The translations under genes and the position numbers were made by a program. A model generated the notes under the pieces. The model saw only the letters and a program-made list of their open reading frames with translations, was not told the origin of the DNA and made no database searches. This document shows positions 33,723 to 40,457 of a DNA stretch of 64,000 nucleotides, piece by piece. How positions within the stretch are numbered: position 1 is the stretch's first letter; every line of letters starts with the position of its first letter. Source of the DNA: Streptomyces violaceusniger (GTDB taxonomy: Bacteria; Actinomycetota; Actinomycetes; Streptomycetales; Streptomycetaceae); the NCBI GenBank assembly GCA_005405945.1, contig BJHW01000002.1, positions 992,001 to 1,056,000 on the forward strand. Reading direction: 5' to 3'.

Positions 33723-34091
33723 TCAGCCGCGGGACCGGGACAGCGCCTCCCGCACCGCCTCCTCGGTGCGCCCCACCACCGCCGAACCGTCGTCCGCCGT
33801 GATGATGGGCCGCTGGATGAGCTTGGGGTGCTCGGCGAGTGCCGCGATCCAGCGGCCCCGGGCGCTCTCCTCACGCGGCCAGTCCTTCAGGCCCAGCTCC
33901 TTCGCGGCGGCCTCCTGGGTCCGGGTGATGTCCCACGGCTCCAGTCCGAGCCGGTCGAGCACCGCGCGGATCTCGTCCTGGCTCGGTACGTCCTCGAGAT
34001 AGCGGCGCACGGTGTAACCGGCGCCCTCCGCGTCGAGCAGGGTGAGCGCGCTACGGCACTTCGAGCATGCCGGATTGATCCAGATCTCCAT
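33723..34091 (-). CDS. ArsC/Spx-family arsenate reductase-like protein
   Basis: 122 residues with a thioredoxin-like ArsC fold signature. The N-terminal strand MEIWINPACSKCRSAL carries a CxxC (Cys at about 9 and 12), and the family segment PREESARGRWIAALAEHPKLIQRPI precedes a conserved Arg-Pro and the late DDGSAVVGR. The Arg of IQRPI is the residue that stabilises the thiolate in the family. An upstream in-frame ATG at 34124 would add eleven residues; I chose 34091 because homologues begin with a beta strand. Whether it reduces arsenate or is a housekeeping YfgD-type protein cannot be told from sequence. No ars genes are nearby. Confidence 0.8.
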   Translation of the reverse strand: MEIWINPACSKCRSALTLLDAEGAGYTVRRYLEDVPSQDEIRAVLDRLGLEPWDITRTQEAAAKELGLKDWPREESARGRWIAALAEHPKLIQRPIITADDGSAVVGRTEEAVREALSRSRG

Positions 34092-34213
34092 GCCGGACAC
34101 GGTACCGCGAGACCGCCGTGGCACGGCGTCTGACCAGGGGCCTTTGTCAGTACCTGGCCGTAGAATGGAGGGAGTTGAAGGGAAGGTTTCCCGACCGACT
34201 CAGGAGGTTGCCG

Positions 34214-34528
34214 ATGGCCGTTGCCGGACCCCCTCTTCAGGATCTGCCGACCTTTCCGACCCTGCCGAAGAAGCGGATGCCGGCCGGGCGACCGCGTGAA
34301 TGGTACGAGTCCCACAACCGCCGTCTGAAGGCCATGCGCCTGGCCATCGCGCTGCTCAACTCCGGTGTCTACCGACCCGAGCAGGCGTCCAACCGCAAGA
34401 TACGGTCCACGGCCTCCCGGATCGGCGTGCATCCGCCGTCCAACACCACCTGCCGGATGGTGCGCTCCCTCATCCGCACCGACCACACAGAGCACACCGA
34501 CCTCGCCGCCCGCGCCGCCCGCCACTGA
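34214..34528 (+). CDS. Short conserved hypothetical basic protein
   Basis: 104 residues. The start ATG at 34214 is set by AGGAGG at 34202-34207, six bases upstream. The protein is basic, with an N-terminal Pro-rich segment (PPLQDLPTFPTLPKKR) and a helical middle, HNRRLKAMRLAIALLNSG, followed by a Ser/Arg-rich stretch with two Cys-free turns. I do not recognise a family. Arg/Lys content and helix-loop-helix appearance would allow nucleic acid binding, but that is speculation. A strong terminator follows. Confidence 0.6.
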   Translation: MAVAGPPLQDLPTFPTLPKKRMPAGRPREWYESHNRRLKAMRLAIALLNSGVYRPEQASNRKIRSTASRIGVHPPSNTTCRMVRSLIRTDHTEHTDLAARAARH

Positions 34529-34548
34529 AACCCATAAGGTCCGTCGCG

Positions 34549-34587
34549 CCTCCGGTTCCTTTCCGCTCTTCGGAAAGGAACCGGAGG
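34549..34587. terminator. 17-bp stem hairpin terminator
   Basis: Perfect 17-bp inverted repeat (arm CCTCCGGTTCCTTTCCG) with loop CTCTT, 20 bp after the short conserved gene. Confidence 0.85.
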
Positions 34588-34790
34588 CTTCCGGGAATCC
34601 CGTGGTGTCGGACCGGCTGGGAATTGAGGGGCGGAGAGTGCCGGGGAAATGTTCCGCGGGGAGCCGCGGTGGCGTTCCGGATATCCGGCGGTGCGGACTC
34701 GCCGCAAGGTTTCTCCGCTCTTCCCGGCCCCTCTCCCGTTGCGAGGGGGCAGGCGCGGGCGCACGCTCTCCTTGACGGAGGGAGTCAGCG

Positions 34791-35270
34791 ATGACCCAGC
34801 AACCGCCGTCGGAGGTGGTCGACCGCCCGGTCGTCGGCTCGTACCCGACCTACGCCGGCGCCCAGCGCGCGGTGGACTTCCTGGCCGACAACAAGTTCCC
34901 GGTGGAGCACACGGCGATCATCGGCTCGGACCTCCGGATGGTCGAGACCGTGCTCGGGCGGCTGACCAGGGGCCGGGCGGCGCTCGCGGGTGCCGGTACG
35001 GGGGCGTGGTTCGGGCTGCTGATCGGGCTGCTGCTGTCCGTGTTCGCCGCGGGGGCCCACAACGTGATCGTGCTGCTGGTCAGCGGCCTGGTCTACGGCG
35101 CGGTATTCGGCGCGATCTTCGGTTTCGTCGGGCACGCCATGACCGGAGGGCGGCGCGACTTCTCGTCCCGCAGCCAGATCGTGGCCGCGCGCTATGAGGT
35201 GGTCGCGGACGCCCAGGTCGCCGATGAGGCGAAGAACATGCTGGCCAGGATGGCGATGCGGGAGGGCTGA
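34791..35270 (+). CDS. General stress protein-like membrane protein
   Basis: 159 residues. The N-terminal segment VVGSYPTYAGAQRAVDFLADNKFPVEHTAIIG matches the fold seen in general stress protein 17M/YflT-type domains. It is followed by two Gly/Ala-rich membrane helices around residues 65-85 and 88-112 and a short cytoplasmic tail that repeats the alpha/beta motif (YEVVADAQVADEAKNMLARM). GGAGG precedes ATG 34791. It is a stand-alone gene after a terminator. In actinobacteria such proteins are commonly stress-induced, but no promoter motif is clear here. Confidence 0.78.
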   Translation: MTQQPPSEVVDRPVVGSYPTYAGAQRAVDFLADNKFPVEHTAIIGSDLRMVETVLGRLTRGRAALAGAGTGAWFGLLIGLLLSVFAAGAHNVIVLLVSGLVYGAVFGAIFGFVGHAMTGGRRDFSSRSQIVAARYEVVADAQVADEAKNMLARMAMREG

Positions 35271-35337
35271 GCGGCTTCGGGGGGCTTCCGGGGGCCCGTG
35301 CGCGTACGGCGCACCATGCGTCCGGTGAGCTGCGCCC

Positions 35338-35465
35338 CGCGCCGTACGGCGGCGATCCCGCGCCGTACGACGGCGATCCCGCGCCGTACGGCGGCGATCC
35401 CGCGCCGTACGGCGGCGATCTCGCGCCGTACGACTGCGACCCTGTGCCGTATGACGGCGACCACG
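35338..35465 (+). repeat. 21-bp tandem repeat encoding APYGGDP-type heptapeptides
   Basis: Six copies of a 21-bp unit (core GCGCCGTACGGCGGCGATCC). In the frame of the downstream DUF6153-like fragment it reads APYGGDP, APYDGDP and variants ending in VPYDGD. The array lies where the N-terminal part of that protein would be. Confidence 0.8.
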
Positions 35466-35764
35466 GCGGCGGTCCGGCCGCCACCGACACCGGGCCGCAG
35501 CGGGCCGCTCCGGCCCCGTCCGCCGAGGCCGGGCATGCCCCGACCGCGCCCGAGACCAAGCCGCGCGAACCCATGACCGGTATGGACATGGCCTCGCTGT
35601 GTGTCGCGGTGCTCGGCGTCTGGGTGCTCGGAGCGCTCCTGCGCGCGGTGCTCGCCCGCCGGGGCGGTCCGCCGCTGCCAGCACGTCCCATGGAACAGTC
35701 AACACTTGGCAAAAAAGATATATCGACATGTCGGCTTCGCGCGGATGATGATCCCGCATCATGA
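35444..35764 (+). pseudogene. DUF6153-like membrane protein remnant
   Basis: The frame from GTG 35444 contains PMTGMDMASLCVAVLGVWVL (from 35573) and a C-terminal Arg-rich tail, which look like the second half of a DUF6153 protein, a small membrane protein often found beside DUF305 genes in Streptomyces. The expected N-terminal membrane helix is missing; the frame upstream is an APYGGDP repeat without a clear start. The tail runs into an AT-rich, out-of-place stretch at about 35697 and then out of frame over DUF305 sequence. I judge it a broken gene; a lost base could also explain part of it. Confidence 0.55.
35695..35733. other. AT-rich island at a recombination junction
   Basis: About 39 bp with far more A and T than its surroundings, including CTTGGCAAAAAAGATATATC and then GACATGTC. 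It separates the DUF6153 and DUF305 fragments and fits neither gene. It looks like a leftover of a promoter or operator from a lost gene. Confidence 0.5.
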
Positions 35765-35910
35765 GCAGGCCCTGGAGATGACCGGACTGGTCGACGACCG
35801 GGCCTCGAACGCGCGGATCAAGAGCCTGGCGGGGCGGATCGAGAAGGCTCAGGACCCGGAGATCGCCACCCTGGAGTCCTGGCTCAAGGACTGGGGCAAG
35901 CCGGAGAACC
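35724..35910 (+). pseudogene. DUF305 internal fragment
   Basis: A frame encodes FARMMIPHHEQALEMTGLV ... SLAGRIEKAQDPEIATLESWLKDWGKP, which is the core of the DUF305 family (MMIPHHxQA motif). Both ends are cut. The sequence before it is an AT-rich segment, not the usual DUF305 N-terminal signal peptide. After WGKP the frame goes into unrelated Pro/Arg-rich sequence instead of the Met/His-rich tail. It is probably a relic of a DUF6153-DUF305 gene pair. Confidence 0.65.
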
Positions 35911-36005
35911 CTGCTCGACCGGCTCTGAGCCGCCGCACGCCCCGCCCCGGGCCGTGCGCGGTCCCTCCGTACGCCCGGGGCGGGCCCTGGGGCGCGCTCG
36001 CGGTG

Positions 36006-36969
36006 CTACATCCCGGGGGTGCAGCCCAGCAGGGGAGGCGGTAGCGGCAAGCCCACCGCGACCGCCGCCACCGCGCCGCGCAGCGCCGGGTGCGGGCGCC
36101 GCCGGGCGTCCAGCATCCGCCGCAGCCGGACCGCGGCGCCCGGTCCGCTGACGGTGAAGGCCCCGCCGGGAGCGTGGGAGCCATGGCCCACCGCCATCGT
36201 GTGGAGGGCGGAGGCGAGCGCCTGGCGCGGATGGCGGCGCAGCGCGCGGTCGTCCGCGGAGGCGAGCGCCTGGCGCGGATGGCGGCGCAGCGCGCGGTCG
36301 TCGGCGGCCGTCTCCAGCGGGAGCGCCGTCTGCGCCCTGGCCTCGCGCGCCGGCGGCAGCCACCGGAACACCCGCGCGAACGCCTCCGTGGCCGCCGGCG
36401 CCAGATGGTGGCGGCCCGCGATATGCGCGCGCTCATGCTCCAGTACGGACCCCAGCTGCGCGAGGGAGAGCAGCCGCAGCGCGCCCGCGCTCACCACGAT
36501 CCGCGGCCTGCGGCCGGGCAGGCAGTGGGCCGCGGGCGTGTCGTGGTCCAGAACGCTCGGCGCGGCCGCGCCGAGCGCCGGCCGACCATGTCCGGAACGC
36601 CCCGGTGGCGGGCGCGGACGCGCCGGGCCCGCAGCACCTCATGGCCGGAGCAGATGAGCGGAACCGGCGCCACCGAGGCCGGTACGGCGACGGCCGGAAC
36701 GTCGAACGGGCCCGTGCCCGGGATCCAGGCGTCCGGTGTCAACCCACAGAACCGGAGCAAGCCGGACATTCCATTATGAAGATGCCAAGTCGGGGTGACG
36801 AGGTGATAAGTGGTCAGAGTGAGCGCGATGGTGAACGACAGGACCAACCCCTGCCAAACGGCAACCGCCAAGGCGGGTGCGCGATGCGCCAGGCGCTGCG
36901 CATCAGCGCCTTCGGGGTCACTGGGTCGACGGCGGCGGCGTAACAGGCCAGGGCGAGGGCGGCCGTCAC
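36006..36969 (-). CDS. M56-family membrane metallopeptidase (BlaR1/MecR1-like), with a 48-bp internal duplication
   Basis: Predicted integral membrane zinc peptidase paired with the BlaI repressor upstream. GTG 36967-36969 overlaps the BlaI stop (GTGA). It has N-terminal hydrophobic helices (TAALALACYAAA and VWQGLVLSFTIALTL), the zinc motif HERAH within EHERAHIAGRHH, and the downstream LETAADDRAL Glu-x-x-x-Asp segment. That segment is followed by a 16-residue duplication (ADDRALRRHPRQALAS twice). The C-terminus has one more helix and a short tail at 36006. Two frame breaks lie near 36872 and in 36555-36585; both are single-base and either assembly error or inactivation. By analogy to the family it would respond to a cell-wall signal and relieve BlaI repression. 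Confidence 0.75.
36211..36306. repeat. 48-bp tandem duplication inside the M56 gene
   Basis: Units 36211-36258 and 36259-36306 differ at a single base near their ends. The duplication is in frame and adds 16 residues directly after the third zinc-ligand region. Confidence 0.9.
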
Positions 36970-37334
36970 GCCCTGGTCCGCCGCCCCGCGGCCCGCAGGG
37001 CCTTGCGCAGTGCGCTGACCTCCTCGGGGCCCATCTGCTCGACGAAGTGGGTGAGGGCGGCGGAGCGGTCCTCGCTGGTGCCGAGGGCGTCCTCCATCAG
37101 CGCCGCGGTGTACTCCTCGCGGCTGCGGACCGGTGAGTACACCCACGCCCGGCCCTCCTTGGCGCGCAGCAGCCAGCCCTTGTTGTAGAGGATGGAGGCG
37201 ACGGTCATCACCGTGGTATAGGCGACCGGGCGGTGCTCATTGATGTCGTCCACGATCTCCCGCACCGTCGTGGGACGCTGCCAAGCCCAGAGGCGGTCCA
37301 TGATCTCTGCCTCGAGCTCCCCCAACCGTCGCAT
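36966..37334 (-). CDS. BlaI/MecI/CopY-family transcriptional repressor
   Basis: 122 residues. The winged-helix domain is RLGELEAEIMDRLW, then TVREIVDDIN, and the recognition region AYTTVMTVASILYNKGWL, the typical BlaI/MecI pattern. The C-terminal half (EYTAALMEDALGTSEDRSAALTHFV) is the dimerisation helix bundle. It is encoded directly before the M56 peptidase with a GTGA overlap, so the two are translationally coupled. The upstream region at 37353-37375 has two TACTA-type half sites when read on the minus strand and is a candidate autoregulatory site. The start ATG 37332-37334 has GGAAGGA upstream. Confidence 0.9.
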   Translation of the reverse strand: MRRLGELEAEIMDRLWAWQRPTTVREIVDDINEHRPVAYTTVMTVASILYNKGWLLRAKEGRAWVYSPVRSREEYTAALMEDALGTSEDRSAALTHFVEQMGPEEVSALRKALRAAGRRTRA

Positions 37335-37352
37335 GGACGCATCCTTCCGCCG

Positions 37353-37375
37353 TTAGTACGGAGGCCCATAGTAGA
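37353..37375 (-). promoter_or_regulatory. Possible BlaI operator
   Basis: Reading the minus strand, TACTA occurs twice about 14 bp apart, roughly 20-40 bp upstream of the BlaI start. BlaI/MecI proteins bind TACA/TGTA- or TACTA-like dyads; here the copies are direct, so the match is weak. Confidence 0.3.
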
Positions 37376-37493
37376 GACCCCTCGGCGGAGCGCCGCACCC
37401 GGCTGTGGACAAATCCTCAACTCACCCTGCCCGCGATAGGCTTGACGCCACGCACATTCAAATCCGCACGGGTTCGAGGGAAGGGAAGTCCGG

Positions 37494-38024
37494 GTGACTG
37501 GTCTCAACAAGGGGCTTCAGAAAATCGAGGTGGCGCTCAAGTGGGATCCGAGCCCCCTCGGTGAGCCGCCCCATGATCTCGACATCGTGGCCGGGACGTA
37601 CCGCGCCGCCGATCCGTACGGTGCGCCCGCGTACCTCGTCCACTTCGACAGCCGCTCACCGGACGGCACCATCAACCTCAACAGGGACAGCCGCACCGGT
37701 CAGGGCCTTGGCACCGATGAGTCCATGACCCTCGAGCTCGAGCGGCTGTCGTCCGAATACGCTCGGGTGGTCGTCGGGATAACCATCCAGCAGGGCGCGG
37801 GGCGGAAGACGTTCGGGGATGTTCCGAACACCAGCGTCCGGATTCTCAACGGATACACCGAACTCATGGCGAGTGACTTCACGGGTGTCTCGGAAGCCAC
37901 TTCCGCCACGGTCGCGGTATTCACCCGGGACGACGCGGGGGAATGGGGAATTCAGAGCGCTATTCGTGGATTCGACGCGGATCCGGAAGGCTTTGGGCAG
38001 CTCATGGGCAAGGACTATTCCTGA
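37494..38024 (+). CDS. TerD-family protein
   Basis: 176 residues from a GTG start with AAGGGAAG upstream. The N-terminal KIEVALKWDPSPLG with later DLDIVAG, and the central block of short beta strands ending in an acidic DD-containing segment, match the TerD domain, which binds calcium. The middle contains GTDESMTLELERLSSEYARVVVGITIQQ, typical of the family. TerD proteins are cytoplasmic or peripheral membrane proteins linked to tellurite, phage and envelope stress. Here it is alone, without other ter genes. A strong hairpin at 38093-38132 follows. Confidence 0.88.
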   Translation: MTGLNKGLQKIEVALKWDPSPLGEPPHDLDIVAGTYRAADPYGAPAYLVHFDSRSPDGTINLNRDSRTGQGLGTDESMTLELERLSSEYARVVVGITIQQGAGRKTFGDVPNTSVRILNGYTELMASDFTGVSEATSATVAVFTRDDAGEWGIQSAIRGFDADPEGFGQLMGKDYS

Positions 38025-38092
38025 GCGTACGGGCGGACTTCTCGAGAGCTTCCTGGGCTTCCTGAGAGTCCGGGCCGCCGGGCGCTCGATGC

Positions 38093-38132
38093 GGCACGGG
38101 GCCCGCACCATACGTCGTGCGGGCCCCGTGCC
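38093..38132. terminator. 16-bp stem bidirectional terminator
   Basis: Perfect inverted repeat GGCACGGGGCCCGCAC / GTGCGGGCCCCGTGCC (38093-38108 and 38117-38132) between convergent genes. Confidence 0.8.
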
Positions 38133-38148
38133 GATTCCGGACATCAGG

Positions 38149-39023
38149 TCAGATGTCGGATCCGGGTCCGATCGGCGGGCGGCCCGGAGCGCGCGGCCCC
38201 GGGTGAGGGTGTAGCCGCCCACCCCGGCGAGCGCCGCCAGCGCCGCGCCGATCACGGTCCACACCCACCGGTCCGACCACCAGCCGGAGCCCCAGCCGTC
38301 CTCCGGCTCGGCGACCGCGTGCCGGACCTCCCCGCCCTTGTCGTTCGGGGAATCCGAGGGCGTGTTGTCCTCCGGCGGCTCGGAGTCCGTCCCGGGGGCC
38401 GTTCCGGCCCGCAGCACCGGATTGAGCGGGGCCACGTCCCCGCCGTCGGCACGCGCCCCGCCCGCGTCCCGTACGGACGCCTCGACCTCGGCGTCGATCG
38501 GCAGCCCGAGGTCCTGGGCGGGCAGGTCGACCACGGTGAGTCGCACGTAATACGCGCCCTGCAGAGGGTCGTTGGCCCAGCGCTCGGACCAGGACCGCAC
38601 CTGGCGCAGGGTGCAGCTCACGGTGACCGTCTGATCCTGCTGGGCCGCCCGGCGCGCCGGAGTGCCCGAGGCGCACGGCTGGTGGCGGCGCAGACCGTCG
38701 TAGACATCCAGCTGCCAGGTGGCGCTGCCGTGCCGGCTCGAGGCGTCGGGCAGCTTCAGCTCCGCCTCGACGTCGGGCACCTGCCCGGCGGCGGTCGGGA
38801 ACACCCAGTACAGATAGTCGCCGGTGGAGGCCGCCGCGGTGGCCCGCTGACCGGGCTCGATCTCGGTGGCGGTACGGAAGTTCGTGCCGGCCTCGGTGGG
38901 CGCCTCCGTGCCGCTCTTGCCGTCCGTGCCATCCTTACCGTCCGCGGCGGCCGGTGCGGCGGCGGTCAGCCAGGCGGCGGCGCACAGGGTGAGCGCGGCG
39001 CCCAGGGTACGCAGGGCTCGCAT
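38149..39023 (-). CDS. Exported membrane-anchored protein coupled to the VWA protein
   Basis: About 290 residues. It has a clear signal peptide (MRALRTLGAALTLCAAAWLT ... AAAD). The beta-rich extracellular part carries two Cys (CASG and VSC) and a segment with Pro/Ser/Asp-rich linker. A single C-terminal membrane helix (WVWTVIGAALAALAGVGGY) precedes a basic tail. The start ATG overlaps the VWA gene stop (TGATG), so the pair is translationally coupled. In the main frame the ORF would run through the terminator at 38093-38132 to 37656. The alternative frame ends at the TGA at 38149 just after the basic tail, so I infer one lost base near 38200. No family is recognised. It is likely a partner of the VWA protein at the cell surface. 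Confidence 0.65.
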
Positions 39024-40291
39024 CAGTTGGACCTCCAGACGGTGACACGCCAGCGGGCCAGCCAGCCCCACAGCAACCCCACGAGCAGCCCGCCCACGGT
39101 GAGCACACCCAGCAGCACCCAGCCCCGGCCCAGGCCGAAGGCGGCCACATCGGCGGGCGGATCGTCGTTGTCCACCACATCGACGGCGAGCTCCACCGGA
39201 AGGCCCGGAGTGCGCTTGACGGAGGCGGGCGCGGAGAACGACTGGCTCAGCTCGACGCACACCGTCCGCGCCGTCACCTCCTCGTCGTCGTCCACATCCG
39301 CGACCGGATAGCGCAGCCCGCTGGAGATGACGTCCGTACGTCCGCCGCCCGCCTCGCTGCCGCGCACCAGCTCCCGGCCGCCCGGGGTCACCGCACGCAC
39401 CAGCACGCCGTAGTCCGGGTCCACGGCGCGGTCCACGGCCACGCTCGCCGAGGCCCGCAGCTCCTGACCGGGTGCCACCCGCATCCGGTACCAGCGGTGT
39501 TCCCCGAAGCTCTCCCGGTCGCTGTACAGGCCGGAGCCCAGATACGGGGCCTTCGCGCACTGGGCGGCGCCCCGCACCGGCGTGGGCGTCTCCACGGGGG
39601 TGTCGGCGGAGCGCCGGACCAGCTGCTTGATACGGCTGGAGAGCTGGTCCCGGTGCTGGATCGCCGTATACGTGCCACCGGTGGCCTCGGCAATACAGCT
39701 GAGCTGCTCGCGGACCTTGCGGTCCAGTGTCAGCCCGAGCGTGTCGACGACCAGGTGGGTTCCCTGGGCGGCCAGTTCACGGGCCACGTCGCACGGGTCC
39801 GGCAGACCACAGGAGTCCTCGCCGTCCGTGATCAGCACGATCCGGCGGGTCCCCTCGCCGCCGGAGAGGTCCTTGGACGCGCCGCGCAGCGCGAGCCCGA
39901 TGGGCGTCCAGCCGGTGGGGCGCAGCGTGGCGACGGCCGCCTTGGCCTCGGTGCGGTCCACCTGACCCACCGGGTAGAGCCGCTCGCTGTCCTGGCAGCC
40001 GGCCTTGCGGTCCTTGCCGGGGTACTTGGCGCCGAGGGTGCGGATGCCCAGCCGCACCTCTTCGGGTGTGGCGTCCAGCACCTCGTTGAACGCCTGCTTC
40101 GCTGCCGCCATCCGGGTGTCGCCGTCGACGTCGCGGGCCCGCATGGAGCCGCTGACATCGAGCACCAGCTCGACCTTGGGGGAATCGGGAGCCGGTTCGC
40201 CGGCCATGGCGGCGGGAGGGGATATCAGGCCGCAGGCGAGGGCCGCGAGCAGCCCCAACGCGCCTGTCGCCAGACGTTTCTTTATGATCAC
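39023..40291 (-). CDS. Secreted, membrane-anchored VWA-domain protein
   Basis: 422 residues. Signal peptide (MIIKKRLATGALGLLAAL ... AMAG), then a von Willebrand A domain, about residues 38-230. The MIDAS metal site is DVSGSM with a later TDGEDSC. There is a beta-rich second domain with several Cys, and a C-terminal membrane helix (WVLLGVLTVGGLLVGLLWGW) ending in a short basic tail. It is exported but tethered, with the VWA domain outside. The stop overlaps the next gene's ATG (TGATG). The shared topology of the two coupled proteins suggests a surface complex with protein-binding VWA. No substrate can be named. Confidence 0.85.
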   Translation of the reverse strand: MIIKKRLATGALGLLAALACGLISPPAAMAGEPAPDSPKVELVLDVSGSMRARDVDGDTRMAAAKQAFNEVLDATPEEVRLGIRTLGAKYPGKDRKAGCQDSERLYPVGQVDRTEAKAAVATLRPTGWTPIGLALRGASKDLSGGEGTRRIVLITDGEDSCGLPDPCDVARELAAQGTHLVVDTLGLTLDRKVREQLSCIAEATGGTYTAIQHRDQLSSRIKQLVRRSADTPVETPTPVRGAAQCAKAPYLGSGLYSDRESFGEHRWYRMRVAPGQELRASASVAVDRAVDPDYGVLVRAVTPGGRELVRGSEAGGGRTDVISSGLRYPVADVDDDEEVTARTVCVELSQSFSAPASVKRTPGLPVELAVDVVDNDDPPADVAAFGLGRGWVLLGVLTVGGLLVGLLWGWLARWRVTVWRSN

Positions 40292-40457
40292 CGGCGCATC
40301 CTATGGAGCATCGTCAAACTGATCCAAAAGCCCGGCCGCCACGGCCGGGGCATACCGCGCCGGGTGTACGGGCGGTGTCCGGGTACTCCCCGGGGAGTGG
40401 ACGAGAATCCGTCTGGTGTCAGCCGCGGCGTTTGCCTCCTCCTCTTAGGGTTCAGAC

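Noticed and set aside
37656..38148. C-terminal extension of the exported protein
   Set aside because: The frame runs through a strong terminator and antisense to TerD. A lost base near 38200 explains it better.
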